In this document: one piece after another, positions 22,455 to 27,756 of the stretch
Numbering within the stretch: the stretch's first letter is position 1
How the letters are laid out: every line of letters begins with the position of its first letter
Assembly (NCBI GenBank): GCA_015499985.1
Contig: JAAAUF010000561.1
Location: 1-27,756 of the forward strand
Origin: Haplosporangium gracile
Taxonomy: Eukaryota > Mortierellomycota > Mortierellomycetes > Mortierellales > Mortierellaceae
Direction of reading: 5' to 3'
DNA length: 27,756 nt
Program-made: the position numbers and the translations under genes
The notes under the pieces: generated by a model
The model's database searches: none
Told to the model about the DNA's origin: nothing
The model's input: the letters and a program-made list of their open reading frames with translations, nothing else

Positions 22455-23699
22455 GATGGGCAGAATGAATGTCACAGGAAGGAATAAGAGTAGGGAGGGG
22501 AGAGAGAGGGAAAGCTTGTCTATGAAGGAAGGAAAAGAAGGGTGAATGCACAATGAGGACGAGAAATAGAAAAGTAATGAAATAATAAATGGGGTAAAGA
22601 AACAGAAAGAGTGTGAAATGGTCCTTCTTGGCGATGAAATAAAAATGAACAAAAGTGATTGCCGAGCCGAATCCCAGCTGCTTGTGAATCTTTGTTGCTT
22701 CTACTTCCAGAAAGACTATCTGCCTTACTCTCCTTCTCTTAGTGGACCCACGGACTCTTATTGACCAGCACAATAATTTCACACAGAACATGAGGCAGGG
22801 TATGGCACTTTAAGACCGACCGTACAAGCCCCAATTGGACACACAAGACGAACATACAAAGACAGCCATCGCACATACCTACCCTTTGCACTCTCCGCAT
22901 GTGCTCCTCCTACGACTAAAACTGTGGAGATTCGTTTCATCCAGGTAAGAGCTCGAGCCTTTTCCATCCTCCTATTCTCATATCATCCATTAGCCAATGG
23001 TTATCGCTGCTTCATTTTCACTTTATACAGTGGAATCGTTCTTCATGAAGTATGAACGTTTTCCGAACTATTATGGCCAAGCTGTCTACTCCAAAGTGAA
23101 AGGCAGATGATCTTGCCAAGACAACTAAGCTGTTTGCTTCATCGGACATCATGGACCATCTTCGCACTTTAGTTCATGCTTGAGAATCAGGTGTTTTAAC
23201 TAGCTGTCGCCGCAAAGCAACAAACAAAACGAGCTGACGACATTTTTTTTGAAGTCTCACTTGTGGAAGAGAAGCCTCATGGTAGCAGGGTCAATGGCCC
23301 TGTGGTTCCCTTATCCCTACATGTGTAGAATCCATTTCTCTCTCCGATCCGCACGCTGGTTTGTGGAGAAGCAAACCGCGAAAACCGGCTCTCGACCTGA
23401 ATGGCCCAAACCTTGTTTGCAATTCCTATTCCTCTCCTCAACCCCAACATTTTTTCAAACGCGTCTTCCCTTCCCTGGCCAGTGGGCCATCCGCCTATGT
23501 AGTCAAATTCATTTTGAGCTCTCGTCCATCCGCTGATGTCTGTGCAACTTTTTTTTTTCGGCTTTAATTGTTGTAAGCGGCTTCATGACCTTTGCTACAT
23601 CTACTGCTACCACAAACGTTTATTGTCACCAGTTTTCCATGTTCGTCCCTCTTATTGTTAAAAAATAAAAACAAAAACAAAAAGATAGCGACATCGCTC
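22455..23699. other. Intergenic: TMEM135-like upstream region and cullin 3' region
   Basis: About 1.25 kb with no supported gene. On the minus strand, frames reading through 22455-22652 (in frame with the TMEM135-like start) and 22779-22967 (62 codons) translate pyrimidine-rich leader sequence. The first could extend the protein N-terminally but reads as a Phe/Ser-rich leader. An A-rich CAAAAA tract lies just past the cullin stop at 23659-23684. Nothing else stands out. Confidence 0.5.
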
Positions 23700-27166
<3,467 letters not shown>

Positions 27167-27756
27167 TGCTTGTAGTATTTGCTTGTAGTTAAGTGTAGTT
27201 AGGTTGGGTGTTGTTGATTTGAGTGTTGATCTTGCGCGTAATGAACCGAATTAAAAAACGGCGAAGCAGTTGCACAAGGTGTGAATGTGTAAGAAGTGTG
27301 TATGTGTGTGGAAACGCGTTGGGTCGCATTTTGTTGAGGTCACGATTCACGTGATGTGATGTGATGGAAAGTGATTTGGACTTTTGGGATCAGCAAGGCT
27401 TTTTATTGGCCGGAGGGCGGACGCGGCTTCTAGACACCAAGTCGGACTGCACCAAAACAAAAGAACGGGAAGTCAGTAAGCAAACCTTTTCGTTTTTCGC
27501 AGGTGTTAAGTTTGAAGCAAACAATGCACCAGTAAGTTATGTGTGATGATATCATAGCCAAGCATGACATGAGATGGATCGATCCGGCCTGGCGGTTGTT
27601 AGTCGCGGCTAAAGGCATGATTTGGTTGGTCAGTCGAAGTGGTTGATTTTCCTCTTCTTCTGTTGGTAGGACACATTTTTTTTTTTTTTTTTTTTTTTTC
27701 CTCTTTCTTTTTTTTCCCCTCTCTCTTTTTTTTGTGCGCTCTCCCTTTTTTTTTTT
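27167..27756. other. Cullin upstream region, T-rich toward the window end
   Basis: About 590 bp with no supported gene. It contains a CACGTG E-box core at 27348-27353, about 180 bp upstream of the cullin ATG, followed by short TGATG repeats. Long T runs sit at 27676-27699 (24 T) and 27746-27756. A 61-codon plus-strand frame at 27361-27546 has no recognisable domain. Confidence 0.5.
27676..27756. repeat. T-rich low-complexity tract
   Basis: A run of 24 T, then C/T-rich sequence with further T8-T11 runs to the end of the window. It could be promoter pyrimidine sequence of the cullin or of a gene beyond the edge, or mark a sequence-assembly break. Confidence 0.8.

Noticed and set aside
22455..22967. 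In-frame N-terminal extension of the TMEM135-like protein and a separate 62-codon frame.
   Set aside because: The sequence is pyrimidine-rich leader translating to Phe/Ser-rich peptide; the ATG at 22454 has a better context and begins hydrophilic coding-like sequence.
27361..27756. A plus-strand gene beginning at the right edge.
   Set aside because: The 61-codon frame has no domain or splice support and is followed by long T runs; nothing shows coding character.

Overview
This window is nuclear DNA of a fungus, most likely an early-diverging one. My best guess is Mortierellomycota or a near relative, and that assignment is inference. It carries eight genes that can be supported. Five minus-strand protein genes were rebuilt exon by exon. 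Four are intron-rich with short introns of about 80-190 bp, GT..AG boundaries and one GC..AG. KEI1, a subunit of inositol phosphorylceramide synthase, is a fungal-only family. NKAP, an Integrator INTS6 homologue and a CUL2-like cullin are animal-type families that yeasts lack or hardly keep, which argues against an ordinary ascomycete yeast.

Layout. 176-2034 (-): NKAP-type RS-rich nuclear protein, 4 exons, 513 aa. 2157-6469 (-): INTS6-like Integrator subunit, 12 exons, 1064 aa, only 122 bp upstream of NKAP. 7127-7198 (-): tRNA-His(GTG) with its Pol III terminator. 7877-9077 (-): KEI1, 5 exons, 210 aa, including a 29-nt exon behind a GC-AG intron. 9078-11783: a long CT- and GT-rich divergent intergenic region with tandem repeats and one doubtful small spliced ORF. 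11784-14495 (+): intronless F-box protein. 15506-19273 (+): intronless GATA factor with two adjacent zinc fingers. 19674-22454 (-): TMEM135-like membrane protein, 8 exons, 575 aa. 23700-27166 (-): cullin of the CUL1/CUL2 clade, 12 exons, 747 aa. 27167-27756: cullin upstream region ending in long T runs.

For every rebuilt spliced gene the exon phases join without a frameshift and the total is a whole number of codons. The genes look like ordinary chromosomal housekeeping and regulatory neighbours, not a cluster. Two loose functional links exist: NKAP and INTS6 both act on nuclear RNA synthesis and processing and lie in tandem, and the F-box protein and the cullin could both belong to cullin-RING ubiquitin ligases but lie 9 kb apart on opposite strands. 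I found no CRISPR array, no intact mobile element and no prokaryote-like operon. The observations most worth a second look are the fungal INTS6 homologue, the CUL2-like C-terminus of the cullin, the mixed-type tandem GATA fingers, and a diverged 80-bp repeat present at 43-120 and 7309-7387.
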